Below, in pieces: positions 32,067-43,425 of a stretch of DNA of 64,000 nucleotides. Made by a program: the position numbers and the translations under genes. Positions within the stretch are counted from its first letter, which is position 1; the number at the start of each line of letters is the position of its first letter. The notes under the pieces are model-generated. The model made no database searches. It had not been told where the DNA came from and saw nothing but the letters and a program-made list of their open reading frames with translations. The DNA is from Trichobilharzia szidati (Eukaryota; Platyhelminthes; Trematoda; Strigeidida; Schistosomatidae). The DNA is taken from NCBI GenBank assembly GCA_944472155.2, contig OX235273.1, forward strand, positions 33,763,204-33,827,203, in the 5' to 3' direction.

Positions 32067-33128
32067 GTATAAAGTGTTTACTAATCTCTCCTGTCTATCC
32101 ACTTAGTTATGAATAGTCACATTTTTCACTTACCAAAGGAAACTGTTCAGAAGGCAAAATAAGCTTGTATTGGCATTCACTTCTGAACATCAACGACGAA
32201 TGTGCTGTGAGTTCAACTGAACTTCAAGCCGATCCATTCATAAGCCATTCATAGCTGATGATGCCTGCAGTAAGGAGTAAAGGTTGGATTTGATTCCAGA
32301 AACGGCATCGTACACTCACAAGAAAGCACCTCTTATACTCAAACTTCCAAGCTTAAGCGAGAAGCCTCATATACCACCCTGAAATCGAAGGAATGCAATG
32401 CACCGAAATATTACACACAGCATAAAGTTGACTCATGTTCTGATTTTCTAATATTCTTCTTCATCACACCTTTATCAGACAGAAACTCGAACATTTCATA
32501 TGTGATTGAGAAGAAATTGAGCTATCACAAAAGTATGTTAAATCGATATTATATAAATATTTGTGCACAATGTGATGAAGACATTTACTGTATGATAGGC
32601 AGAAATACATTGCAATTTATGACAAGATTAGAATTCGATCACGCTCAGCAGACATTCCTCAACCAACCAGAAATGATCTTCATATCCAGACTGTGTCAAA
32701 TGCATTTCCATTCGTTAATCCATTAATTCGTTAACTACTTACAAAGTAATTCTCGAGAAGTGATCTAATGCTTGTAAGTGAGTGACTACAATACGAAGTT
32801 GGCTGGAGAAGGCGTACTGAGAAGGCACAATCAGAGGGGGCCACCTGGTCGGATGTGAGGACGAATGATCGTCGAAGATACTGGCTTTCAATGAGTTCTA
32901 AACTCGAGTAACGAAGCAGCTGTCCAGTACTCCTTTGTGGTTTTCAATGCTTGTCTAACTGATGTCAACCCGCGGACAAACTATAATACCTGTTCGCATA
33001 TTAGTCACGGGACAATTCCGGAGACAGGGTATTTATATATTTAAAGCTGTGTTGACTATTTTGTGATGAAACTATCCCCCATTTGAAATTCCAAGCTACT
33101 TCGAAGAGGAGGAATGAAACCATCTCAG

Positions 33129-33155
33129 TGTGCGAGGAAATAATCAAAAATGAAA
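33129..33155 (+). CDS. Candidate 27-nt micro-exon (cassette B)
   Basis: Acceptor gaaaccatctcag, 27 nt, donor GAAA|GTGAGTTG. Phase 1, reads CEEIIKNE, the same peptide as cassette A despite two nucleotide changes at or near the exon start (TATGTG versus TGTGCG). Confidence 0.6.
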
Positions 33156-33200
33156 GTGAGTTGATACTTGTTAATAGATGCTTGTTGCGTCACTCCAGTT

Positions 33201-35099
33201 GCGCAGCTTTGCACAATTATTTTTTCTCTGAATGGGCTTTGTTTCTGGATTGTGTTTGCAGTTTTCTACATAGCATGAAGAGCGAATCCAACAGTTGGTG
33301 AAAGTCTGCTACCTGTTGGAAATGTTTTCCATGGGGCGTAGTGCGAATTTCTGACCCACATAGATGAACTGATTGACTCACATTTATGCTGAAAATCCGA
33401 ATCTTGTTTCTATGCTATAGAGTGCAGATGACAACCACACAGATTTCACATTGATTACGGTCTGTCTTGTCTTTCCAATTCTGGCTCCTTTTGACTTGAC
33501 ACGTTCCGCCTCTAGTTGATACTGGCCGGATAACTGAAGGAAGTAACCTCTGTCAGATCTTTCCTGTTGATAGTGGTTACTGCTACTTGTTGTTGTTGTT
33601 GTTGTTGATTGGTTACCTTAGCCACCTCCATCTTCCCAGCATTCACCTGAAATCCTGTCTTTGCTGCCTGCCTACCTCTTCTGCCAGTTTGTTAGTTTTC
33701 ATTTGTAAGTCTCCTAGTTTGCGTGGCATCAAAAATAATTCATACTTGTGCGAAATCCAGATCTTCTAAAGTCTTCTTATCGGTTAGTGCAGCGTATTCC
33801 TGTCTTTTCAATCCCAAATCACATTCTGACGTATAATCCACTCCACCACAACTAAGAATATCATCGGTGATAATAGAGAGCGTGCTTATCTTACTCCTAT
33901 ATCCACTCAAAACACCTCGCCGACGTTTTTGTCGATCACATGAAACGTGCCAGTGTCATGTGGTTAGCTGTTCAGAGAGTTTGATTTAGGTTTTGTCACT
34001 GCATTCGATTGTGTCGAATAAGTTTCCAAATTACTAGGCAGTCAACACTGTCTGGTGAAGGTGATTTTAAAGTGGGTAAAGTTGGAATAGATATTTGACT
34101 TCCATTCCATGCTCTGTTCAATGGTGATGCGTACATCTGCCTGCCATTTGATCAGCACAGAATTTGACGTAAGTTTCGAAAATCCATAGATTGTACCCTA
34201 TTCTCTATGCTACAGATAAAGCTAAGTAATTCGTTTAGAAAGAATATATGCGGTAACTATGGAGGGAAATATATACTTCCATCCACACATCTGCCAAAGT
34301 AATATTCACCAAAAAGTTGGCTTAAACGATGCTTTCGAAATGTCTATTTCCTCATAGACTTAACACAGAAATACCTACGCATTGCAAAAGACGCTGGATC
34401 ACAATGGAGACAGGGACAAAGTTGGTGGAAATCAGTTTTCTATATTTTTGTAAAATGTGGTTAAGGCAAATATCGAATGACTGGTTAAATGCAGTACACT
34501 GCATGACGTCAGAACATTTTCATCAGAAATTTAACTGTGATTTCCAAGTTTACTAAGTGACGAATAGCACTTTCCGCATATGTCATACTTGTTGTAGAGT
34601 TAAATACAATTTCGGAATTTCATTTCATAATGCGTGATGCCATACATATTACTTACTGACTGACTAATTGATCGATATGAGTAGCTGGACACAGGCTTCG
34701 ACAACCAGTATTGCCTTCTAGCTGCATCAATAAGACCTATATGCTGGATTGCCGATTCAATCGTTTACGGGCTAAGCTTCTCAATGGTGTATATGTTTCG
34801 ACTCAGCTCAGAGTGGCGATTCAGTTCAAAGCAACCAAAATCTACCTGCCTAGCTGGATGAAATTGTAACACACGAATAATCAAATTCATAATTCATGGA
34901 ATTATACAGCTTGAGGTGAATGTTTAACACCGCTTTCTTCGTCGAAAACTGAAATTATTCACACCACAATTTGTGATCTGCTATTAAATAGGTTAGTAAT
35001 CTTCAATGTGATCAGACCAATGCTGTCTGAAATAATTCACCTGAGTGTCTACATACAATTGTACAGTATCATCCATCTAAATTCATTTCTCATTTTCAG
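33201..35099. other. Intronic/intergenic, no clear gene
   Basis: Contains a (TTG)n run near 33588-33606. No recognisable domain. The stretch near 33980-34020 faintly recalls an RT motif but is too decayed to support. Confidence 0.35.
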
Positions 35100-35147
35100 A
35101 GAATATCGACAGAAAACTGGCCTATCAAAACAAAACAATCGGAGTCT
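35100..35147 (+). CDS. Candidate 48-nt micro-exon
   Basis: Excellent acceptor (ttcatttctcattttcag), 48 nt, donor GAGTCT|GTATGTT. Phase 1 at both ends; reads NIDRKLAYQNKTIGV. If the donor is not used, the phase-1 frame continues VCMFQ then TAA, which would make it a terminal exon. Joined directly to the 66-nt exon at 37328, the junction would form TGA, so the two would have to be alternatives. Confidence 0.45.
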
Positions 35148-36059
35148 GTATGTTCCAATAAATAATGCCATTCATGAGGATTTCTTTTATAGATCTCAGA
35201 TGTAAATGTGAATATTATGCAGCTAGTTTTCTGACGGATGCCTATGAAGGTTCGGTCTTTTGGAAATATTATTTCATGATATAACATTATGCATCATAAA
35301 TCGCTATAGCTATCATCTCACACATACAACTCAGTGCAAATACTGATGTGTACATGCCCAGCATGAAAACGTCTACACCGATTCACTTATAACTGCGATG
35401 AATGAACAAGAAGAACAAAGTCTTGATCATTTCTATTGCTGCATTTGCTTGGCTACATAAGTCAATTCCCAAATGGGCAATGAAGCTATTGTCTAGAATG
35501 ACAATGAAGGCTTCGTGATTAGGCCAGTTAATCCAGTGGACACACCAATGTTAATGTAGTTCATCTGAGGTACAAATCATCACCAAATAGTGTGTGCTCA
35601 AGCAGTCATAAACCTTACTGATTACTGTGTTATATTCTATGTTTCTGACTGTGCCACTTTAATTGACTGCTTCAAAATCTTCTCTGAATGCCACACCTTC
35701 AAGTGAGAATAATATTCAGAATGTCGAAATTGTAGTTAACTCTTGACTGATGGTCAATGCATCTTCTCTGCAGTCTTTCTGTTAGAAGAAATTCATTTGA
35801 TTTTTCATTATTTTGTGTTTTGTGAATAATTTAGGCCTACTGGTGTTTATGAATAAAGTGAAAAGGCTGTATGGTACGACTTTACAATCTTTCTTCTGTA
35901 CTTTCCTGTCCAGTGGGGAGAGAATCTTTTAAGCTTTTGCCTTTATCTGTTCACTTCTTCAAAATCTACTGGTTACACAGGTACTAAACACTTTGAAAAA
36001 CACCCATAAAAACAACTTTTACAGGAAATAAACTGAAGACAATTTACATTAAAGCTTTT

Positions 36060-36700
36060 CATCAGCCGCATAAAATTAGAATAATAAAATGTATGAGGAA
36101 TGCATCACTTATCTAGGCAGCATCATTTGATATACAGGTGGCGGTGCGGTTGGGGTTGTGAAAACCGGAATCGGGAAAGTGACGCAAACCGCCATCATTT
36201 TGTGATTAGTTTAGAAATCTTCAGCATAAAGAACAAAATGTGGATTTTCAACATCAGTGTGAAGTCAGTCAGCTCTTCAATATGGGTCACACAAAATATT
36301 TACAACAGGCTTCAGATTTCTATTATCAACTGTAATCGCTTCCTACTGAAGATTAGATGGTCAGTCAGGAAGAATTAGCAACAAGGAACTCTGGGAACGA
36401 ACGAAGAAATCAAGAAACTATTGCCCGAGAAATATACCAAAGGAACGGAAAATGGATCGGGCAAACTCTGAGGAGACGATTCAGTGACATCACACGCTAG
36501 ACAGACTATCAAAATAAATTCAAAGGACAAAAAGTGAGTTGGACATGGGTCCAAGGGAGCTGTGGAGGGGATCGTATGAGAAATTGATAAGAGCTAATAG
36601 GCGATTGCGGAGCCAGCTAGTAAAGACTCTGGTAAAGAGGATATAATGGTGAGGAACCACGTTTACTCGGAACCCAAGGGAACAAAAATAACAATAAGCA
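36060..36700 (+). mobile_element. RTE-like LINE 3' end, decayed
   Basis: Frames contain remnants matching the better copy at 46.0-47.3 kb: 'MWIFNISVKSVSSSIWVTQN' against its IRIFNTNVKSVLLYGSETW, and NRLQISIINCNRFLLKIRWS against NRLQTFINNCIRSILKMRWP. The end 'ggaacccaagggaacaaaaa' matches the RTE 3' terminus. Stops and frameshifts throughout. Confidence 0.75.
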
Positions 36701-37043
36701 ATGAATATGTGTTAACTGAATAGGCAGTTCATCTCATCTTAGTCTCATTACATACCGAAGATACAGACGAGGTGTACACAACACAGGAACTTACAATATT
36801 CAAATTGTGACCAAAATAAACGCATTCAATGCATTGAAAAGCCACGACTATACTGGAATTCAGGGTTTACTCGAACATAAGTGAAGACGTTTACACAATC
36901 ATGTGAAAACTCGCTCAGCTGAAGTGAAAGAGATCGAAGCTAATTAACAAAGGGATATAACTAAGGGACGAACTCAGTTTCCAAATGACGTCATAGAAAG
37001 TGAAATTTCGAAGAGTTAGAGTGAAAGAGTCATCAATGGTCAC

Positions 37044-37055
37044 GGGGGGGGGGGG
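37044..37055 (+). repeat. Poly-G run
   Basis: Twelve consecutive G in otherwise AT-rich DNA; may be length-variable. Confidence 0.9.
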
Positions 37056-37327
37056 TAATAAGTTAGTACTAACACCCATTTTCCGCACATAACTATGGTT
37101 TCACACTTTAGATTGTCACAGCTTCAGAAATCCGAGGTGGTAGTCATGAAGGGATTTGTGTCTTCACCATCTTGAAAAATTTTTCTGCGCACTGATGTGT
37201 GAACCTGTATGTTCCTTTATTGAAATCTATCCCAGGAAATTACTATTTCCGGTATCGCAAACAATGTTTACCCTACATGTAGATCAGACCAGTGTATATC
37301 TCTTATTTTTCTCATCATATCCTCCAG

Positions 37328-37393
37328 GAGATTATATCAAAGGCTACGAAGAATATGTTTCACAGTATCAAAATGACTTCAATTATTTTAAAG
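37328..37393 (+). CDS. Candidate 66-nt micro-exon
   Basis: Long pyrimidine tract and acceptor (ttttctcatcatatcctccag) and consensus donor TTTAAAG|GTGAGAAA. Phase 1 at both ends; reads DYIKGYEEYVSQYQNDFNYF plus a junction-dependent residue, rich in Tyr, Asp and Asn. Resembles the interrupted exon at 27647. A decayed PLE follows within the intron. Confidence 0.6.
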
Positions 37394-37479
37394 GTGAGAA
37401 ATTTCATTAACGCAATACAAATACCGAACATTTATGTGATAGAAATTTATTTGAAAACCCCCATTGAATCATATGAAAG

Positions 37480-38760
37480 AATTGGCGTTCAGCGTAGAAC
37501 TCCTAATCTTTTTGACGCTTCATTCTCAAGCTGTACACTAAAAAGGTGCATGTATAGAAAGTCGATGTGGAACGAACAACTTACTAACTTTCATAGTTGA
37601 GTGCTTCTATTAACAAAACGAAGCGTGATGTGTACATTAAGCCAAGGAGAATCCGTACCATTTGCAGTCCTAACACTACAGAAGAGGAACTGAACACTCT
37701 GAAAAGACTTCTTCTTGGAGGTGGCCTCTCGAACGTTTCATCGCAAATTCCGTGAAGCCAAAACCACTAAGACCACGTACACTTTCTGCCCGTAAAGGAT
37801 GTTTCTACAGTTCGGTTTGGACTCATCATCAGAAATATGAAGGAACTGTTTACGCTAGTCAATCAGGGAAAACGTCTCCCCAGCCGAACTTCGAATAACT
37901 TTCTCTATGAGGAAACGACCTATCTCAAAAAGAAACAGCAGAAATAGGTCAATCAACATATTCAAATAGATCCATAAGAAGGGATTAAAAACACCATGGG
38001 CTCTATTATGCATAAGGTCAAAATATCTCCAGGGGAACTAGTACGCCGTATGAAGTCATCTTTAAGTGAGTCAAAATGATTTAATCTAATGCCTACAACT
38101 AATTGTTCTAGTAGAATGCAGGGCACTATCGAAATTCATAAAGCGGGATATCCTATTAGGCTAACAATTGATTTCATTGACACCCGAACATACAAGTTTA
38201 CTAAGTATTTAGCACTAAATCCTGTATAATGGAACAGAAATTGGAGGAAATTCAATAGGATAAAGATGAGAAAATGATTGGTTTTGACACAGTCACCAGT
38301 TAGCACACTAATATTCACATTAATGCAGCTCTGAAGACACTTAAGAATGAACTGAACATTCATCCTTAACTCCAAAGTACGATTAGACTCTCGACTGATG
38401 AAGTAATGTTAGGTATCCGGTTATATCTAACCTCCACTGTATTCAAATTTCAAAATAAACTGTATCAACAAACAGATGGGATGATAATTGGATCATCAAT
38501 AGTGGCAGACATATTTATGGACAGCTGGGAACATGAAACTCTTAGAACGTTTAATGCTGCTCCTAGGTTATGGTGAGGATATGTAGATGACATACTTCAT
38601 CACTGTGTTGAAATCTGAACATATCCCTCACTTTTTCTTACACAAAAGCTCAAAATTAGACGGGATTCAAGGCCCGTGTAGTACTGCTGCATGAAGGAGG
38701 GACATCAGAGGCCTAACAATGGATTCTCAATGAGTATGGAATTAGCGTGACACTTAAAAC
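37480..38760 (+). mobile_element. Penelope-like element, decayed
   Basis: Shuffled-frame remnants of a PLE RT in order: TTEEELNTLKRLLL near 37675; TIEIHKAGYPIRLTIDFIDT near 38125; KLYQQTDGMIIGSSIVADIF near 38460; then the GYVDDIL catalytic motif near 38578. Many stops. It lies in the MEG region, sense orientation. Confidence 0.8.
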
Positions 38761-38873
38761 AACCAACCAACCAACTTCATTAGGGATAAACTTTATCGGC
38801 TTAAACCCCTGATGAAAGATCCAATTAAGAAAGCATAATATAATTTACTGACATTTAGCAACATCACTTAGAG

Positions 38874-39000
38874 AACCATTGAAAATCAGGGTGTACTGGG
38901 TAGCTATTTCGCTCTAGTTCAGGACTATTCAGTATCATGCAACCATGATTTTGCTGATGATCGAACGTATCACCTTCAGTTGACGAGGCTATTCCTTCAT
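38874..39000 (-). repeat. Smalpha-like SINE fragment
   Basis: Diverged tail and hammerhead-derived body ('gagaaccattgaaaatcag', then a TACTGGGTAGC box); head hardly recognisable. Confidence 0.5.
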
Positions 39001-39400
39001 TCATTCAGCTATTATGACAGGATCCAATGTCCGGACAATTAATTCAAACTTCTGTCAATTCAAGATTCATCACAACACAGACAGTCACTATTATCGATGA
39101 ATATTTGGCCTCATAAGCGACTATGTAAACTCCACTGATCAAGAATTGCCAGCTGCATTTCAGAAAACTTCCTCAGTCATTAGTATGTTATTTGCAGGTC
39201 AGAATAATTACTCAATATCTGACGGTTTCTCACCAACGCCATGGAAAGTGCATTCTCTACTAAAACAATGAAATGTACACATTATGATCGGATACTCCAT
39301 AGTAAATCCTCTCTGTTTCATTTCACTCATTCTAGTGTAACATTCTCTGCATGACGAACTTTAAATTTAGTTCTTACCAAATTTTCTTTCCAATTTATAG

Positions 39401-39424
39401 GTCAAAGTCTGCATCCCGTGTATC
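39401..39424 (+). CDS. Candidate 24-nt micro-exon
   Basis: Very good acceptor (attttctttccaatttatag). 24 nt to a weak donor TATC|GTAGGT. Phase 1, open (QSLHPVY). Weaker than the other candidates because of the donor. Confidence 0.3.
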
Positions 39425-39429
39425 GTAGG

Positions 39430-40685
39430 TGTATGGATTATCTGCCTATAAAAATGAATATAGGTAGTTTTCTTATATTAATAATATTAACAGCTTTATT
39501 CTGATCGCTGTTGATATGATGGCACAATGTCCAGCAGAATTTATTGCATAAAATCCCCTTCTCGTCTATGATCTTGAAATAAGTTAGTAACGGTAGAACG
39601 CGTTACACAATACTGTCTGAGGAACAATATACTTAGTCCAACTTAAATCATACGATTGGAAACGTTTATTTCCCGATGCGAATTTAAAATAAGCAACACA
39701 AGTTAATAAAGCTGGATTAAGTGAATTGATCAAATTTCAGTAGAACTCTTGATAGAAACAAGGGACAAACTAACTTACACTTTATCAAATGGGAGTGACG
39801 TTAAAGGCAAAGACTACATAATTAAATGGAAGAGTGAATAAAGATACCCGGTCACCAGGGCAAGGAAACACTGATAACTGCTTCCTGCCGAATACATAGG
39901 CAGGGTTTCTGATGTGTTTGCTAGAGATTGCTACTGCAAACTAGGGGAGAGTTGAAATATTTTGTCCGCGCAGCTGATGAGCAACCAATGAAATAGATAA
40001 TGTTACCTTCTGATTACGCATAAATTGTTGTTCTTGCTTTACTCAAATGCAAAGAAGGGAATAAACATATTTACTAAGTCTCCAGATTATAGAATTTGCA
40101 GGGATTTAATTGCTAGGTTTCCATCACAAAGCGAACAGAAGTAGAGTGGTCATTGAGAATCGATCATTGAATCCCCTTACTATCAGCTGAACACTGAGTG
40201 AGCTTAGTCTCGTAAGGTGAAGGTTTCGTTTTGAATCCTTAAGCGTTCCAACAACAGACACCATTAGATATATTATGTATGTCTAAACCAAGTACACTTT
40301 GAACAGTTTGAAAACATATGGTCATTTGTGTGAATAGCATTGATTATTATAAAAGCTTTTGTACTTCCTATCGAATGTATAAAAAAACGATATTGCTGTT
40401 TATTACTGGCATCTGGCTATTTAATACTGCTAATAACTTTATCATAGGAGAAATATTAAACCAAAATTTTCAAAATTTGAGCTGATACTTACAGTGACTT
40501 AATCATCGTTCGTTGACATGAAATAATTTTTATGTTATCGTCAAGGTGGACAATCAGTAAACATAACAAAACCGAGTGTTGATTGTTACATTTGATAAGT
40601 GTATAGAATTATAAAAACAGCATATGATTACATCGTGAAATGTCTGATCACGTTCGTGTTGATTTCGTCACTGCAGGTGGTGGGA
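39430..40685. other. Intronic/intergenic, no gene seen
   Basis: AT-rich, with no supported frame or repeat. Confidence 0.4.
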
Positions 40686-40689
40686 TAAA

Positions 40690-41380
40690 TGTTGCTACCA
40701 AGCTGTCTTAGTCCATCATTCCTAATGAGAAAATGTGGATTCCATTTGATATGAAGTGTTTCTGATTGATATTAGACTTTCTTTGTGACCTCTGAAATTT
40801 CAGTGTTGTCAGAATCTATATTATGACCTGATGCTATAGCGTGTAGACAGATCTAAGGATAATGAATTTTCAAGCTCTCCTAGCTCAACTGAATTTCTCA
40901 GTGGTCGATCAGATACTCTATGGCGTTCATTTTTTCTGATCTAGATTTCTCTCTGACAATGTTTATCCGATGTATTTCACATCACATTCCAAGTGAGCAC
41001 TTTATTTTATAGACTCAACTAGATTAAGAATCCTTTGGATGTTGGTTTGGACATGGACAAGGTTTCTTTTTAGTGTGTCTGATGTTTTGAAGAAAACTAT
41101 GATGTTGTTTTTACTCTTATGATATCCTCTGACCTTTCTGATTTATATGGCATGATTATTGTGGAGGCCCATATCCTCAGAATCCTTTTTGCACCATAAT
41201 TAATGTCGATGTTGATTTTGTTAAGTAAGTTCTTTGGGTGGTTATTCTACTTGAGAGTCGGAGTAATCTTTGAAAATTCTTCCTCTTTTCCCTTCTCATC
41301 CTCTGATATCAAAGAGTGTGCTTGTCTCAGAAGACTTGAAACTACTGAAACCGTGTAATAACCTGAAGTCTGAATATTTT
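40690..41380 (-). mobile_element. Penelope-like element, decayed GIY-YIG end
   Basis: Minus-strand frames give a VYKIKCSLGM...CEIHR stretch with the layout of the PLE GIY-YIG start, and downstream GHNIDSDNTEISEV, matching the TGHKIDV region of better copies. Before it, a segment similar to the linker (IIMPYKSERSEDIIR). Frames are broken. Confidence 0.6.
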
Positions 41381-41632
41381 CTGGAGTATATTTTCTTCCT
41401 GAATGTGAGATATATTTTCCATTCAGTCAATATGAACACTCTCTCTTTCAAATTGGTTCTTCAGCGACTGATTTTAATATTTGAGTGAAAAGATCGCATC
41501 GTCGATAAATCACAAACAACGATGAGGAGTACACGTTATTTTTCAGCCACATTAGTGTCATACGGTATACAATCTGCATTCATGTTCATTTCAAAAGATA
41601 TTTATTATTAAATTTATCTCAATACATTTTAG

Positions 41633-41701
41633 CCGTCGCACAAACCACTAGAATGCTATATTTCGAATGTCTACGAGCTTCGAAGTATATGAAGCACAGT
41701 T
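41633..41701 (+). CDS. Candidate 69-nt exon, penultimate
   Basis: Good acceptor (tctcaatacattttag), 69 nt, strong donor CAGTT|GTAAGTTC. Phase 1 at both ends; reads VAQTTRMLYFECLRASKYM then KHS. The next acceptor at 41875 would create TGA across the junction, ending the protein with KHS. Confidence 0.5.
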
Positions 41702-41874
41702 GTAAGTTCTATAAAAAAAATGATAAGGTATTTCTCATTATGATACGCTTCTGCTACATCTGGGATTCCTGTTTCACTTGTGCATATAAGAGTAAAGAGT
41801 TGAGCGAAGACAATCTCCCCAGCAAGTTCATTCATTTAGCTATTCAATACTAAATGTCATTTGTTGATTTCCAG

Positions 41875-41882
41875 GAACTTGA
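41875..41882 (+). CDS. Possible terminal exon start (stop at junction)
   Basis: Excellent branch and acceptor context (atactaaatgtcatttgttgatttccag ends at 41874; 173-bp intron). After the 69-nt exon, T joins GA to make TGA, and the phase-1 frame here has another TGA at 41880. This fits a last exon that is almost all 3' UTR. No canonical poly(A) signal seen nearby. Confidence 0.3.
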
Positions 41883-41924
41883 TAAGCTGCAGGATTTGAT
41901 CAATAGGTATTCATCTGCAGTATA

Positions 41925-41998
41925 CACCCACCACCGGCAATCAAACCGAGGACCTTCCAGTTACAAGACGAGCTCATAGACCACTCGTCACCTACAAA
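41925..41998 (-). repeat. Smalpha-like SINE, tRNA-like head only
   Basis: Reverse complement carries a B-box-like GGTTTGATTGCC and an anticodon-loop CTTGTAAC. Diverged, no body recognised. Confidence 0.5.
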
Positions 41999-41999
41999 T

Positions 42000-43045
42000 A
42001 CACACATATGTCACTACAAAAAATGAATGACTAATTGTCAAGGGTCAGAATGCATGCACCACTGGTGTAGGTCTCCCTGGCATAATGGCTTACGAGGTCG
42101 ATATGAGAATGGATATGTCCTCAGAAATGCTGAGTGTAAATAAGCATACAGTTTTCTGGAGGTCAATTCGAACGGATTTCCCCTAGACATTGAGTGCCCA
42201 GTGTTTGATTACAGCACTCTATATGGACTTATTGGGACTTTTTCTGCAGAAATGCAACATAATGTTCCTTGCCTCCTTTACAGGAAAAAAGCATCAAACG
42301 ATACATATTTCTCGCCAGCCAGGACTGGGTGAATTGTTTGACATACAGAGAAGTGGTCAAATTCGACTGTGCATCTTCCGAGTTATTAGAGAATATTGGG
42401 TGACAGGAGGATATCAGTTTCAATATAGACACAATGAATGTTGTCAAGAGACATAATCAGGCTTCGTTAGCGATTTATGCGAATCGAACTCCACTTGTTT
42501 TTCAGCTGACTGTTCCATATAGGCTTTCCGTGTATCGATTTGTTCAATGCCCAATCTGGATTTTTCTGTTAGTTGGAAGTTGAGAAGCGAAATTGTCTGT
42601 TCGGTTTCTACTTCAATAGCAAAATTTCACGGTTAGGTGGCAACTATTAAGAACTTGTAAGACACATTTAAGTGTCCATTCTTACATGTTCCATTTGACA
42701 CTAAATGCTTATTTTCAAATTGAAAGCAAGCAGGCATTATTGACATATGCCTTCTGTTTGTAGACAGCTGTACTTTCCCTGTCACATCCATTCTTCTTCT
42801 TTGTCTTCTTAGGAAGTAAGTGTCCGTGCAGTTAAGTGTTATCGCTCATTGGTGTGGTGTTTATCGAACTCACATTTTCAAGCATCCAATCAGTACCTTT
42901 TGATAACACTTCAAGAGTTGTCATTTAATTCAATTCCGACTTTTCCGTCGACTGATTGAACTAGTGGGCTTGGCCACAGTTTGACTCCTTGTGCGAAAGC
43001 CTCGTAGATTTCTGAGGTATTAACTTGAAGTGATTTGATGGAAGA
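42000..43045. other. Intergenic, no gene seen
   Basis: The 88-codon frame at 42190-42456 has no domain I recognise and an overlapping antisense frame of similar length. No supported feature. Confidence 0.4.
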
Positions 43046-43048
43046 TGA

Positions 43049-43425
43049 CGAGCAGTGGAATCAAGGACAACGTGCAGTCCGTCCTATGCGGGACTCACCT
43101 GCTAATTGGTGTACCTGCATTCCCCAGTGAGTCAGTGATGGTGTCCTCACTGAGGTTCGAAAGCTTTCCCGTAGTTTCAAATGCCAAAGCGTTTCCACTT
43201 GACCACTTGGGTTAGGAGAGTCATCTCTTTCTCGTGCAAAAGTGGTCAGTTGTTATTAAATTCAGTGAGGACTTTCTCGTCTCGTTGGTAACCCACTGGA
43301 TAACGCTTTGGCGTTTGAAACTTTGGTTACCGGGTCCAAGATTCAATATAGACACCACTGACTCACTGACAAGTCCCAAGTAGGGTGGACTGCACGTTGT
43401 CTTGGATTCCGCTGCTAGTCACAAT
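43049..43425. repeat. Inverted repeat with paired hammerhead-like relics
   Basis: Arms 43049-43220 and 43287-43425 are complementary by eye, for example 'gacaacgtgcagtcc' and 'ggactgcacgttgtc'. Each arm holds a decayed hammerhead pattern. On the minus strand of the left arm it reads GGTGAGTCCC, a short loop, then AGGACGGAC. On the plus strand of the right arm it reads CTGACAAGTCCC, a loop, then GGGTGGAC. Both differ from the CUGAUGAG...GAAAC consensus at catalytic positions. Confidence 0.55.

Larger units (their letters stand above)
31855..33200 (+). repeat. Micro-exon cassette B (direct duplication)
   Basis: Copy of cassette A shifted by 5,984 bp, with only scattered substitutions through most of its length. 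Similarity ends near 27216/33200. The material between the cassettes (palindrome, terminal-like exon, CR1 copy 2) is not repeated after B. Confidence 0.9.
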
